Assembly: GCF_030435705.1 (NCBI RefSeq)
Contig: NZ_CP129381.1
Coordinates: 372,001 to 436,000 of the forward strand
DNA from: Rhizobium sp. SSA_523
Lineage (GTDB): Bacteria; Pseudomonadota; Alphaproteobacteria; Rhizobiales; Rhizobiaceae
Direction of reading: 5' to 3'
DNA length: 64,000 nucleotides
Part shown: positions 42,966 to 51,241 of the stretch, one piece after another
Position numbering within the stretch: the stretch's first letter is position 1
Layout: each line of letters starts with the position of its first letter
Program-made: the position numbers and the translations under genes
The notes under the pieces: generated by a model
What the model was told of the DNA's origin: nothing
Seen by the model: only the letters and a program-made list of their open reading frames with translations
The model's database searches: none

Positions 42966-44039
42966 ATGCGTTTTCTATTCGCGGCCATGACTGCCGGTCT
43001 GTTCGCCATGCCGGGCGCCCTTGCGGCGCAGGAAAAGATCAGTCTCACCATCGCATCCAGCCATCCGACCGTCATTCCCTGGGTGGGGATGATGAAGACC
43101 CATTTCATGGCAAAGACCGATGAACTTCTGGCCAAGGACGGCAAATACCAGATCGAGTGGAGCGAAGCCTTTGGCGGCCAGCTCTACAAGGCCAATGCGA
43201 CGCTGACCTCCGTCGAGCAGGGCATTACCGATATCGGCTGGGTCTTTTCCTTTCTGGAGCCGGCCAAGCTGCCGCTGAGCCAGGCCTCAAGCTACGCGCC
43301 TTTTGCGACCGTCAATCCGCCGCTTCAGCTGGAGGTCATGCAGGACCTGCTGGAGACCAATGAGGCGCTGAAGAAGGAATGGGAGCAGTACAATATCAAG
43401 GTGCTCGGTCTCACCAGCACCGACATGTACGATATTTATACCAAGACGCCGCTGAAGAGCATTGACGACATCAACGGCATGAAGCTGTCGGCGCCGGGTG
43501 TTCTGGGCACCTGGCTGAGAGGGACCGGCGCCAATGCGGTGGACGGCTCGCTGACGAGCTTCTACACCGATATCCAGACAGGCATTTCGGACGGTGTTCT
43601 GTCGCTTGCTCTCGGCGCGCTTCCGGCCAAGCTCTATGAAGTGGCGCCCTATATCAACCGGTTCGATGTCGGCGTTGCTTTCTCCGGGGCTGTCGCGATC
43701 AACAAGGACAGCTGGGACGGACTGCCGGAAGAGGTTCAGAACGCCATGATCGAGGCAGGAAAGTTCTACACTGCCGCGCATGGCAAGGATCTGCTCGAAC
43801 GTCACGAGGTGGCGCTCAACAAGATGGTCGAACTTGGGGCAGGACAGAAGCCGCCGGTCACCATCCTCAAGATGTCGGATGAACAACGCAAGGCCTGGGT
43901 CGACAAGCTGCCGGATATTGCGGGCGAATGGGCAGCCGATCTCGATGCCAAGGGAATGCCCGCCAGCGCCTTCCTGAAGGCCTATATGGACGGATTGCGG
44001 GCCAAGGGCGAGAAGCCCATGCGCAACTGGGGCGAATGA
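42966..44039 (+). CDS. TRAP transporter substrate-binding protein (DctP family)
   Basis: 357 residues with a signal peptide ending at GALAA before QEKISL. The TRAP-binding pattern includes SEAFGGQLYKANATLTSVEQG (with the preceding Glu), LGLTSTDMYDIYTK and MKLSAPGVLG, where an Arg or equivalent usually holds the ligand carboxylate; here the classical R in MKLR is replaced by Ser (MKLSAPG), which may mean an unusual ligand. Periplasmic; it feeds the DctQM membrane parts encoded next. The substrate is probably the acid processed by the CoA enzymes upstream. Confidence 0.9.
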   Translation: MRFLFAAMTAGLFAMPGALAAQEKISLTIASSHPTVIPWVGMMKTHFMAKTDELLAKDGKYQIEWSEAFGGQLYKANATLTSVEQGITDIGWVFSFLEPAKLPLSQASSYAPFATVNPPLQLEVMQDLLETNEALKKEWEQYNIKVLGLTSTDMYDIYTKTPLKSIDDINGMKLSAPGVLGTWLRGTGANAVDGSLTSFYTDIQTGISDGVLSLALGALPAKLYEVAPYINRFDVGVAFSGAVAINKDSWDGLPEEVQNAMIEAGKFYTAAHGKDLLERHEVALNKMVELGAGQKPPVTILKMSDEQRKAWVDKLPDIAGEWAADLDAKGMPASAFLKAYMDGLRAKGEKPMRNWGE

Positions 44040-44046
44040 CCGGCCG

Positions 44047-44613
44047 ATGACGCTCGAGAACGAAACCGCCACGGCTCCCGAATTGCGGGAGCCGACGAAC
44101 GGCATCGAACGGGTCTGGTACCTGTTCATCGATGCCCTTGCCGCGCTGGGAACCTTCCTGATCGGCGTTCTGATGGTCATAATCTGCGCGGATATTCTGG
44201 CGCGAAACCTGATCGGATCGTCGCTGCCGCTGGTTTCCGAACTCGGCGCCCTGCTTCTGGTGATGATCGTCTGTCTGCAGCTCGCCACCACGGTCCGGGC
44301 GAACCGACTTGCCCGCACCGAGCTTTTCTTCGTCGCCTTCCGGGAGAGCTCGCCGCGGGCCGGGGCTCTTCTGTCGGCCCTCTTCAATCTCGTGGGCGCC
44401 CTGGCGCTTGCCGGTATTTCCTGGGCCAGCGTCGCGATCCTGCAGAAGGACTTCAACAGCGGCGAGTTCATCGGCGTCAGCGGCATTGCCACCATGCCGA
44501 CCTGGCCGTTCCGCGCCCTGATCCTTCTGGGAATGATCGTCGCCGCGCTGCAATTCTTCGTCGCCATGGCCGGCGATCTTCGCCTTGCCTTCAAGCCTGG
44601 AGCGCCACGATGA
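44047..44613 (+). CDS. TRAP transporter small permease (DctQ family)
   Basis: 188 residues with four hydrophobic segments and the family feature DILARNLIGSSLPLVSELGALLLVMIV. It bridges the binding protein and the large permease. It starts 7 bp after the dctP-like stop and its own stop overlaps the DctM start (ATGA, 44610-44613). Confidence 0.88.
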   Translation: MTLENETATAPELREPTNGIERVWYLFIDALAALGTFLIGVLMVIICADILARNLIGSSLPLVSELGALLLVMIVCLQLATTVRANRLARTELFFVAFRESSPRAGALLSALFNLVGALALAGISWASVAILQKDFNSGEFIGVSGIATMPTWPFRALILLGMIVAALQFFVAMAGDLRLAFKPGAPR

Positions 44614-45923
44614 GCCCTGTTGAAGTTGGTTCGCTTTCCATCATCGCGCTGATCGTGCTGATCTATCTGGGAATGCCCATCGGCATCGGCATGCTTGCGG
44701 TCTCCTTTGCGGGTGTTGCTGCCATTCGAGGCGATGCTGTGTCGCTGCGCATGCTTGGTGCCGTCGCAAACGACTCACTGCGCGAATATCTGTTTGCCGT
44801 TGTCCCTCTCTTCGTTCTGATGGGACTGCTCGTCACCATTTCACGGGTCGGCAAAGACACATTCGATGTCTTCCAGAAATTGCTGGGCCGGGTCACGGCC
44901 GGTCTCGGCGTCGCCACCGTTTTTGCCAATGCCGTCTTTGCCGCCATTACCGGCATATCCATCGCCTCGGCCACAGTGTTCAGCCGGGTTGCCGTGCCGG
45001 AAATGCGGCGGCATGGCTATACGCGGAAATTCGCGACCGGCGTCGTCGCGGGCTCCTCGGTGCTCGGCATGCTGATCCCGCCCTCGCTGCTGATGATCGT
45101 CTATGCGGTGATGGCGGAGGAATCGGTCGGCCGCATGTTCCTTGCCGGGATTGGTCCGGGGATCCTGCTGGCCGTCGTTTTCTGCATCACCATCCTGTTG
45201 CTGGCGCGCTTCTCGAAATCCTTCGTCTTCGAGGCCACCCATGATTCCGATGCGACCGTGGATATCGGCCTGCTGGACGTCGTGCGAAAATCGATCCCGA
45301 TCGCGGCTTTGATGCTCCTGGTCCTCGGCGGCCTGTATGGCGGGTTCCTCAATCCGACCGAGGCGGGGGCGGCGGGTGCCGCCGGCGCGCTGGTGATCGC
45401 GCTCCTGCGCCGTTCGCTCGACCGCAAGTCCTTCTGGAACCTGTTGGTGGAATCCGGCCAGATCACGGTCTCGGTATTGTTCCTGATCCTGGCGGCGACC
45501 TTCTTCAGCCGCATGCTGGCACTTTCCGGCGTCCCGCGCGAACTGGCGGATATTTTCCTGTCAGGCCCGGTCGGACCCTGGGGCTTCCTGCTCTTCTATC
45601 TTCTGCTGATCATCGCGCTTGGTTGCCTGATCGATTCCATCTCGATCATGCTCATCCTTTTGCCGATTGCGCTGCCGATCGCCAGCGCGGCCGGCTTCGA
45701 CCTCATCTGGTTCGGCGTTCTGACCGTTGTCGCCGTGGAAGTGGGGCTGCTCACGCCGCCCTTCGGCCTGTCGGTCTATGTCATCAAGTCTGCGATGAAC
45801 GAGCCGGACCTGAGGGTGGGCGAGATTTTCCGCGGATCCTTCCCCTTCGTCGTCGCAATGATCGTCGCCATCGCGCTGATCGTCATATTCCCGTCGATTG
45901 CGACATTCCTCGCACGTCTTTGA
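44610..45923 (+). CDS. TRAP transporter large permease (DctM family)
   Basis: 437 residues with about twelve hydrophobic segments. Typical marks: YLGMPIGIGMLAVSFAG at the N-terminus, ITGISIASATVFSRVAVPEM, LIPPSLLMIVYAVMAEESVGRMFLAGIGPG and the repeat NPTEAGAAGA. It is the Na+-coupled transport channel of the TRAP system. Overlap with the DctQ gene shows translational coupling. Confidence 0.92.
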   Translation: MSPVEVGSLSIIALIVLIYLGMPIGIGMLAVSFAGVAAIRGDAVSLRMLGAVANDSLREYLFAVVPLFVLMGLLVTISRVGKDTFDVFQKLLGRVTAGLGVATVFANAVFAAITGISIASATVFSRVAVPEMRRHGYTRKFATGVVAGSSVLGMLIPPSLLMIVYAVMAEESVGRMFLAGIGPGILLAVVFCITILLLARFSKSFVFEATHDSDATVDIGLLDVVRKSIPIAALMLLVLGGLYGGFLNPTEAGAAGAAGALVIALLRRSLDRKSFWNLLVESGQITVSVLFLILAATFFSRMLALSGVPRELADIFLSGPVGPWGFLLFYLLLIIALGCLIDSISIMLILLPIALPIASAAGFDLIWFGVLTVVAVEVGLLTPPFGLSVYVIKSAMNEPDLRVGEIFRGSFPFVVAMIVAIALIVIFPSIATFLARL

Positions 45924-45935
45924 TCTGGTGGTACC

Positions 45936-46466
45936 ATGCCCGAACTTCTCTTCATTGCCGGCAGCTTGCGCAGCGCCTCCTCGTCTCGCGCCACCGTGCG
46001 TGCGCTCGTGGCACGTGTCGAGCAGACCGTGACGTGCGAGATCGCCGAAATAGGCGGCCTGCCGCTGTATAACTCGGACATCACGGACAATGCGGAAGTT
46101 GCCGCGCTCAATGCCGCGATTGGCCGCGCCGACGGCCTGGTCTTCGTCACGCCGGAATACAACTATAGCGTTCCGGGCGTTCTGAAGAACGCGATCGACT
46201 GGGCGTCACGCCCGGCGATGAATTCCGTCTTCAAGGACAAGCCCTGCTTCGTCATGAGCGTATCGGGAGGCGCTCTCGGCGGCGTGCGGGCGCAGGGCCA
46301 TCTCAAATATGCGTTGAACGGCATGTTGGCGAAGGTCTTTCCCTGCCCGGAAATCGTCATTCCCTCGGCAAACGACAAGGTGAAGGACGGGCTGCTGGTG
46401 GATGAGGCAATCCTGAACTTTGCAGAGGAAAAGCTGCGGGCCTTCATCGACACGCTCGGGTCGTAA
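45936..46466 (+). CDS. NADPH-dependent FMN reductase family protein
   Basis: 176-residue flavodoxin-like fold. The phosphate-binding loop is AGSLRSASSSRATVRA near residue 7; TPEYNYSVPGVLKNAIDWAS is the FMN-contact segment of the ArsH/ChrR/WrbA-like NADPH:FMN or quinone reductases, followed by MSVSGGALGGVRAQ. It would supply reduced flavin or reduce quinones. It lies 12 bp after the TRAP permease as the last gene of the operon, perhaps serving an oxygenase or protecting against quinones from aromatic cleavage (inference). Confidence 0.88.
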   Translation: MPELLFIAGSLRSASSSRATVRALVARVEQTVTCEIAEIGGLPLYNSDITDNAEVAALNAAIGRADGLVFVTPEYNYSVPGVLKNAIDWASRPAMNSVFKDKPCFVMSVSGGALGGVRAQGHLKYALNGMLAKVFPCPEIVIPSANDKVKDGLLVDEAILNFAEEKLRAFIDTLGS

Positions 46467-46704
46467 CGCCTGAGCGCTTTTCCTGTTGCGGCGGACCGGC
46501 GGCGAGATCGGCAATGCCGCTCGCCGCTTCGGCTGTTCCGGTGGCGCACAGTCGGTCTCCGCCCCCGACCGCTTGAGGGCGGATCTAAAGGAACTGTTAA
46601 CCATGATCGACCTAAATTAGTGGTTGTGCATAAACCGTGCTTTCGCGCCTGGCGAGGCATTGCTACGACGCCCTTTCATATTGCGTTAAGCGTCGGAGGA
46701 TCCC

Positions 46705-49700
46705 ATGGCCATTCGCACAGTCGATTTCAATCAAGTCACTGACGGTGCGGCAGGCGGGGCGGATACGACGCTCTCGGCAGGTGGGCTGACCTTTACCATC
46801 CAGGCGGCCGGCAACTGGACCGCGAACTTCGACAATGGCCGGTTCAACTTTACCGAGGACGCCAGCCTCGGTTCGTCTCCCTTCAAGATTACCGTGACAG
46901 AGACGGACGGGTCCCGCTTCTCGCTCAATGACTTCATGGCCTATGTCGACCTCACTCCCAATATCGCGAACGGGGATTTGCCAACGGCGATCCAGATCGC
47001 GCATGTCTCGAGCCTCTCGGACGATACGTTTCAAAACTACCCTTTCCAGTATTCGACAGCCTTTCCCAATGGTCCTCAGCCACCTGTGGCCACGTCCTTC
47101 GAGATCCGCGATTACGGAGACGTCAATCCGACCACGTCCCTCTGGATGGACAATCTGGTGGTCGACAGCTATCCGAACGAACCACCTGCCGTGACGAGCA
47201 TCGTCCGGGCCGCAGGGGGGACCGGTCTGCTTTCCAAGGATGCAACATCGGCCAGCTACACGGTCAAGTTTTCCGAAAGCGTCTCGGGTGTTGATGCCAG
47301 CGACTTCGTCCTGACCAGAACTGGCACCGCAAACGGTAGCATTGCGCAGGTCTCCGGCAGCGGCACGACCTATACGGTTGTCGTCAATGACCTCACCGGC
47401 GATGGCACGCTCCGGCTTGATCTCAACGCCTCCGGGACCGGCATTGTCGATGGCCAGAATGCTGCGATCCAGGCCGGCTTCACCGGCGGACAGACCTACA
47501 CGCTCGACCATTTTGCACCGGCTGCGCCTTCCGCGCCGGATCTGGCCGCCGCCAGTGACAGCGGCTCTTCCAGCACCGATGACATAACAAACGTCACACT
47601 TCCAACCTTTACCGGCAGCGCGGAAAGCGGTGCGACAGTCAAGCTCTACGACGGCAATCAGGCGCTGATCGGCAGCGGCACGGCGGCGCAGGATGGCACC
47701 TGGACCATCGCGTCGACTGTTGCGCTCTCGGAAGGGGTTCACACCATCCGGGCGACGGCAACCGACCAGGCAGGCAATGAGAGCCTGTCCGGAAGCGCAT
47801 TGGCGATGACAGTCGATACGACAGGGCCGATCGTTGCCGTCACGAGCGACCGCGCGGAGCTGAAGATCGGCGAGACCGCCAAGATCACCTTCACCTTCAG
47901 CGAAGATCCGGGCGCGACATTCAGCGGCGCCGATGTGACGGTTACAGGCGGCTCGCTCGGTTCGTTCTCCGGCAGCGGTGCGATCCGCACGGCAACCTTC
48001 ACGCCATCGACCAATACCGACACGAGCACCGCCAAAATCACCGTGACCGCCGGGGGCTATACGGATCTCGCCGGCAATGCCGGCGCTGCGGGCGTCACGC
48101 CGTCGCTGACCGTCGATACGAAGGCGCCGGCTGCTCCGTCCACGCCCGATCTGGTCGCCGCTTCGGATACCGGCCCGCGGAGCGACGACAATATCACAGG
48201 CGATACGAGACCCACATTCAGTGGCGTTGCCGAGGCAGGATCGACCGTCACGCTCTATGCCGATGGCAACGCCATCGGCTCGGCACTTGCCCTTGACGGG
48301 ACCTGGAGCATCAAGAGCGATACAAGCCTTGCAGAGGGGTCCTACGGCGTTTCGGCTACAGCGACCGACAAGGCCGGCAATATCGGCGCCAGTTCCGCCG
48401 CGCTCACCGTCGAGGTCGTCACCTCCGCGCCGACGACGTCCGTCGGAGCCATACTCTTCTCCGCCGACAGTGGCTCTTCCAGCACCGACCTCATCACCAA
48501 GACTGCCGCGCAGACGCTGTCGGGACAGCTGAGTGCTCCGCTTGCGGCCGGAGAACATGTCGAAGTGTCCCTCGATGGTGGCGCCAGCTGGACGACGGCC
48601 GCGTCCATGTCCAGCGCAACGACCTGGTCGCTCGCGGCTACCCTGGTGGAAGGAACGCATGCGCTTCAGGCGAGGGTGGTCAACCAGGCCGGCAATGCCG
48701 GTCCGGAGCTGAAGACCAGTTACACGCTCGATACCGTAGCGCCCGGTATCACGGTGCGGACGGATGCGGCAACGCTGAAGGCCGGCCAGACTGCGACCGT
48801 GACCTTCGAGTTCACCGAAGATCCGGGCGACAGCTTTACCTGGAACGGCAATTCGGGTGATGTCACGGTCTCGGGCGGAACCGTGTCGGCTATCAGCGGT
48901 AGCGGGACGACGAGGACCGCGACATTCACGCCAACCGCCGGCATTGACTCCGGCACCGCCAAAATCAGCGTTGCGTCCGGTAGCTTTGCCGACATTGCGG
49001 GTAATATCAACCAGGCGAGCAAGGTTCATTCGATCGGCTACGATACCGCTGCGCCGACCGTAACGGTCGATATCGTGGACGCGAAACTCAACCTCGCCGA
49101 CGATCAGTCGGATGTTGTCATCACATTTTCCGAAAAGCCCTCGGACTTCGGCCTGGAGGATCTTGTCGCCACGGGCGGCAAGCTCGCCAATCTGCAGACC
49201 ACCGCCGACCCGCTGGTCTATACCGCAGTCTTCAAGGCGGATCAGGCCTATAGCGGCAGCGGCTCGGTCAAGATCGTCGCCGGCAGCTACCAGGATGCCG
49301 CAGGCAATCCGGGAGGTCCCGCCTCCGATACGGTTCTCATCGATACAGGCGTGCCCTACACGCCGCCGCCAACCCCGGATGTACCGACGCCGCCCATCGT
49401 GGCAGGGACGGAAGGTGGAATCCTGTCGGGCACGGCTGGAAATGACAGCTTCATCGGCAGCACCGGGCTCGATTATGTCAGCTATTCCGGAGGCATCAGT
49501 GACTATCGCGTCATCACGGACGCCAACGGCAAGGTCACCGCGATCCAGGGACCGCAGGGAACCGACAGTTTCGACGGGATCGAGAGGCTTGTCTTCTCCG
49601 ATGGCATTCTCGCCTTCGATGAGCCTGCCAAGCAAAGCTACCGGCTCTACGAGGCCGCCTTCGACCGGGATCCGGATCTTGCAGGCCTGTCCTTCTGGGT

Positions 49701-50007
49701 GGGGGAACGGGATGACGGCGCGCGCGATCTCTTGACCACGGCACGCGATTTCCTTTTCTCCACGGAATTCGTGTCGCGCTTCGGCAATATTCAGCAAATG
49801 TCGAACAGCGACATCGTGCAGCTGTTCTACCAGAATGTTCTGGACCGCCCGGGGGAAGCGCAGGGCGTTGCCTATTGGCAGGCCATGCTCGACCAGGGCA
49901 TGGCGCCGGAGCACGCGCTCGTCCTGTTCTCCGAGAGCATGGAGAACCGCCAGCTTGTGGACGTGGATGTTCTGGGTGGCGTTCGCCTGTCTCTCGACCT
50001 AATCTGA
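46705..50007 (+). CDS. Large Ig-like repeat protein with RTX-like and DUF4214 C-terminus
   Basis: 1100 residues, no Sec signal peptide, very poor in Cys, rich in Thr, Ser, Gly, Asp and Ala. Residues 1-160 form a beta-rich domain I do not recognise. About 165-895 are bacterial Ig-like repeats in two alternating kinds: adhesin-type strands with FTFSEDPG/FEFTEDPG, and Pro-Ala linkers leading to GSAESGATVKLYDG-type domains. Around 905-960 lies a degenerate RTX-like motif (LSGTAGNDSFIGSTGLD), and 972-1098 is DUF4214 (YEAAFDRDPDLAGLSFWVG). This design suits type I secretion to the surface, with adhesion or S-layer-like roles. A GGAGG site lies 6-7 nt before the ATG. No T1SS genes are adjacent. Confidence 0.88.
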   Translation: MAIRTVDFNQVTDGAAGGADTTLSAGGLTFTIQAAGNWTANFDNGRFNFTEDASLGSSPFKITVTETDGSRFSLNDFMAYVDLTPNIANGDLPTAIQIAHVSSLSDDTFQNYPFQYSTAFPNGPQPPVATSFEIRDYGDVNPTTSLWMDNLVVDSYPNEPPAVTSIVRAAGGTGLLSKDATSASYTVKFSESVSGVDASDFVLTRTGTANGSIAQVSGSGTTYTVVVNDLTGDGTLRLDLNASGTGIVDGQNAAIQAGFTGGQTYTLDHFAPAAPSAPDLAAASDSGSSSTDDITNVTLPTFTGSAESGATVKLYDGNQALIGSGTAAQDGTWTIASTVALSEGVHTIRATATDQAGNESLSGSALAMTVDTTGPIVAVTSDRAELKIGETAKITFTFSEDPGATFSGADVTVTGGSLGSFSGSGAIRTATFTPSTNTDTSTAKITVTAGGYTDLAGNAGAAGVTPSLTVDTKAPAAPSTPDLVAASDTGPRSDDNITGDTRPTFSGVAEAGSTVTLYADGNAIGSALALDGTWSIKSDTSLAEGSYGVSATATDKAGNIGASSAALTVEVVTSAPTTSVGAILFSADSGSSSTDLITKTAAQTLSGQLSAPLAAGEHVEVSLDGGASWTTAASMSSATTWSLAATLVEGTHALQARVVNQAGNAGPELKTSYTLDTVAPGITVRTDAATLKAGQTATVTFEFTEDPGDSFTWNGNSGDVTVSGGTVSAISGSGTTRTATFTPTAGIDSGTAKISVASGSFADIAGNINQASKVHSIGYDTAAPTVTVDIVDAKLNLADDQSDVVITFSEKPSDFGLEDLVATGGKLANLQTTADPLVYTAVFKADQAYSGSGSVKIVAGSYQDAAGNPGGPASDTVLIDTGVPYTPPPTPDVPTPPIVAGTEGGILSGTAGNDSFIGSTGLDYVSYSGGISDYRVITDANGKVTAIQGPQGTDSFDGIERLVFSDGILAFDEPAKQSYRLYEAAFDRDPDLAGLSFWVGERDDGARDLLTTARDFLFSTEFVSRFGNIQQMSNSDIVQLFYQNVLDRPGEAQGVAYWQAMLDQGMAPEHALVLFSESMENRQLVDVDVLGGVRLSLDLI

Positions 50008-50088
50008 CGGGATTAACCCCGACAGACCCGGTGGCTCGGCTCGACCGTCTGCGGCCGGATCGGCCGGGCGGGGCGGAGGCCGCTGCAC

Positions 50089-50643
50089 ATGAGACGTTTC
50101 CTTCTGGCCGCGCTTGCCGCCCTCGGCCTCTCTTTCGGTCCGGCCGCGGCATCCGATGCGGCCGCGGTCGCTGCATTTCATGATGCCGTCCAGAGCGGCA
50201 ATCTTGATCTCGCGCGATCCATGCTGGCCGCCGATTCGTCCTTGGCGACCTCGGTCGGGGCGTACGGGTTCCAGCCGGTCCACCTTCTCGACATGTATTT
50301 CGACGCGAACCTCCTCGACCTCCTTCTTGCTGCCGGAGCCGATATCAACGCCCGAAATGACGAGGGCGTCACCCTGCTTCACATCGTCACCGATCCTGAT
50401 GCTGTGCCCCTCCTGGTCCAGAGGGGAGCGGATCTCGAAGCCAGGGATGCCAGGGGATGGACGCCTCTTATCATGCAGGCGAACAATCAGCAGAACGGGC
50501 CCGACGTCGTTGCCGCGCTGATGGCCAGCGGAGCCAACCCGGACGCCCGAGGCGCAGACGGCGAGACCGCCCTTTCCTTCGCCCGCGAGACCGGCGATGT
50601 CGACTTCATTGCCGTCCTGACGGAGGGGGGAGCTAAGAAGTGA
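50089..50643 (+). CDS. Ankyrin repeat protein, exported
   Basis: 184 residues. A signal peptide (MRRFLLAALAALGLSFGPAAA) is followed by about four ankyrin repeats, with consensus pieces such as DLLLAAGADINARNDEGVTLLHIV, LLVQRGADLEARDARGWTPLIM and ALMASGANPDARGADGETALSFA. Periplasmic ankyrin proteins often act as protein-binding or immunity-like partners. GGCGGAGG upstream. It lies 81 bp after the large Ig-like protein on the same strand; whether they work together is unknown. Confidence 0.85.
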   Translation: MRRFLLAALAALGLSFGPAAASDAAAVAAFHDAVQSGNLDLARSMLAADSSLATSVGAYGFQPVHLLDMYFDANLLDLLLAAGADINARNDEGVTLLHIVTDPDAVPLLVQRGADLEARDARGWTPLIMQANNQQNGPDVVAALMASGANPDARGADGETALSFARETGDVDFIAVLTEGGAKK

Positions 50644-50675
50644 GGCGGCCTGCACCAAGGGTGTGAAGGCAACGG

Positions 50676-50689
50676 CCGCCGTGCGGCGG
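50676..50689. terminator. GC-rich hairpin between convergent ankyrin and HxlR genes
   Basis: CCGCCG and CGGCGG arms with a minimal loop, in the 56-bp gap between two convergent stop codons. No U-run on either strand; weak evidence. Confidence 0.25.
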
Positions 50690-50699
50690 GTCGCAGTGA

Positions 50700-51119
50700 C
50701 TATATCGTCGTTGCCTCCGGATCAGGCTGATGGGACGCCTCGGTGGCCGGTGTTTCCCGCGGATCCAGACCGCGCGGCTTGCCATAGAGGCCGATGTTGG
50801 CGTCGCCCCAATCCTTCAGCGCAAGCAGGACCGGCTCCATGCTGCGGCCAAGCCTGGAGAGACTGTATTCCACCTTCGGCGGAACCTGCGCATAGACCTT
50901 TCGCTCGATTAGACCATCGTCTTCCAGCTCCCGAAGCTGGTTGGTCAACATGCGCGGCGTGACATTGGCGATATGCCTGCGCAGCTCGTTGAACCGCAAT
51001 GTCCCCGAGAGCAGATGAAACAGCACCACCGATTTCCATTTCCCGTCGATGAGGCCGATGGCGGCCTCGACCGAGCAGCCGGGAGAACAATCGAAGCGCG
51101 AATGGCGAGCCTTGGCCAT
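50700..51119 (-). CDS. HxlR family winged-helix transcriptional regulator
   Basis: 139 residues. The HxlR core is complete: CSVEAAIGLIDGKWKSVVLFHLL, LRFNELRRHIANVTPRMLTNQLRELEDDGLI and the wing RKVYAQVPPKVEYSLS. The N-terminal FDCSPGCSVE has the two Cys typical of redox- or aldehyde-responsive members. It diverges from a quinone-oxidoreductase-like gene and has a palindromic operator abutting its start, the usual pattern of an HxlR sensor controlling a detoxifying reductase. Confidence 0.9.
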   Translation of the reverse strand: MAKARHSRFDCSPGCSVEAAIGLIDGKWKSVVLFHLLSGTLRFNELRRHIANVTPRMLTNQLRELEDDGLIERKVYAQVPPKVEYSLSRLGRSMEPVLLALKDWGDANIGLYGKPRGLDPRETPATEASHQPDPEATTI

Positions 51120-51122
51120 AAC

Positions 51123-51139
51123 AGTATCCTTTTGATACT
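51123..51139. promoter_or_regulatory. HxlR operator candidate
   Basis: AGTATC CTTTT GATACT: exact 6-bp arms around 5 bp, three bases upstream of the HxlR ATG and overlapping its ribosome-binding region, which indicates autorepression. A related GATACC lies at 51175 nearer the oxidoreductase gene. Confidence 0.5.
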
Positions 51140-51241
51140 AGGTGCAGATTTTGTGCATATTGCATTCCGACAATGATACCGCATTTTGGTGCCACATCAA
51201 TCAATCGACGACGCTGATGTCGGTGAGCAAAGGAGCACATG

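Noticed and set aside
46663..49914. A minus-strand open frame of 1083 codons antisense to the large Ig-like protein gene
   Set aside because: Its composition is the mirror of a GC-rich repeat gene (Gly/Arg/Ala/Ile-rich without domains), it has no ribosome site, and the plus-strand product has clear Ig-like and DUF4214 domains. It is a codon-bias shadow.
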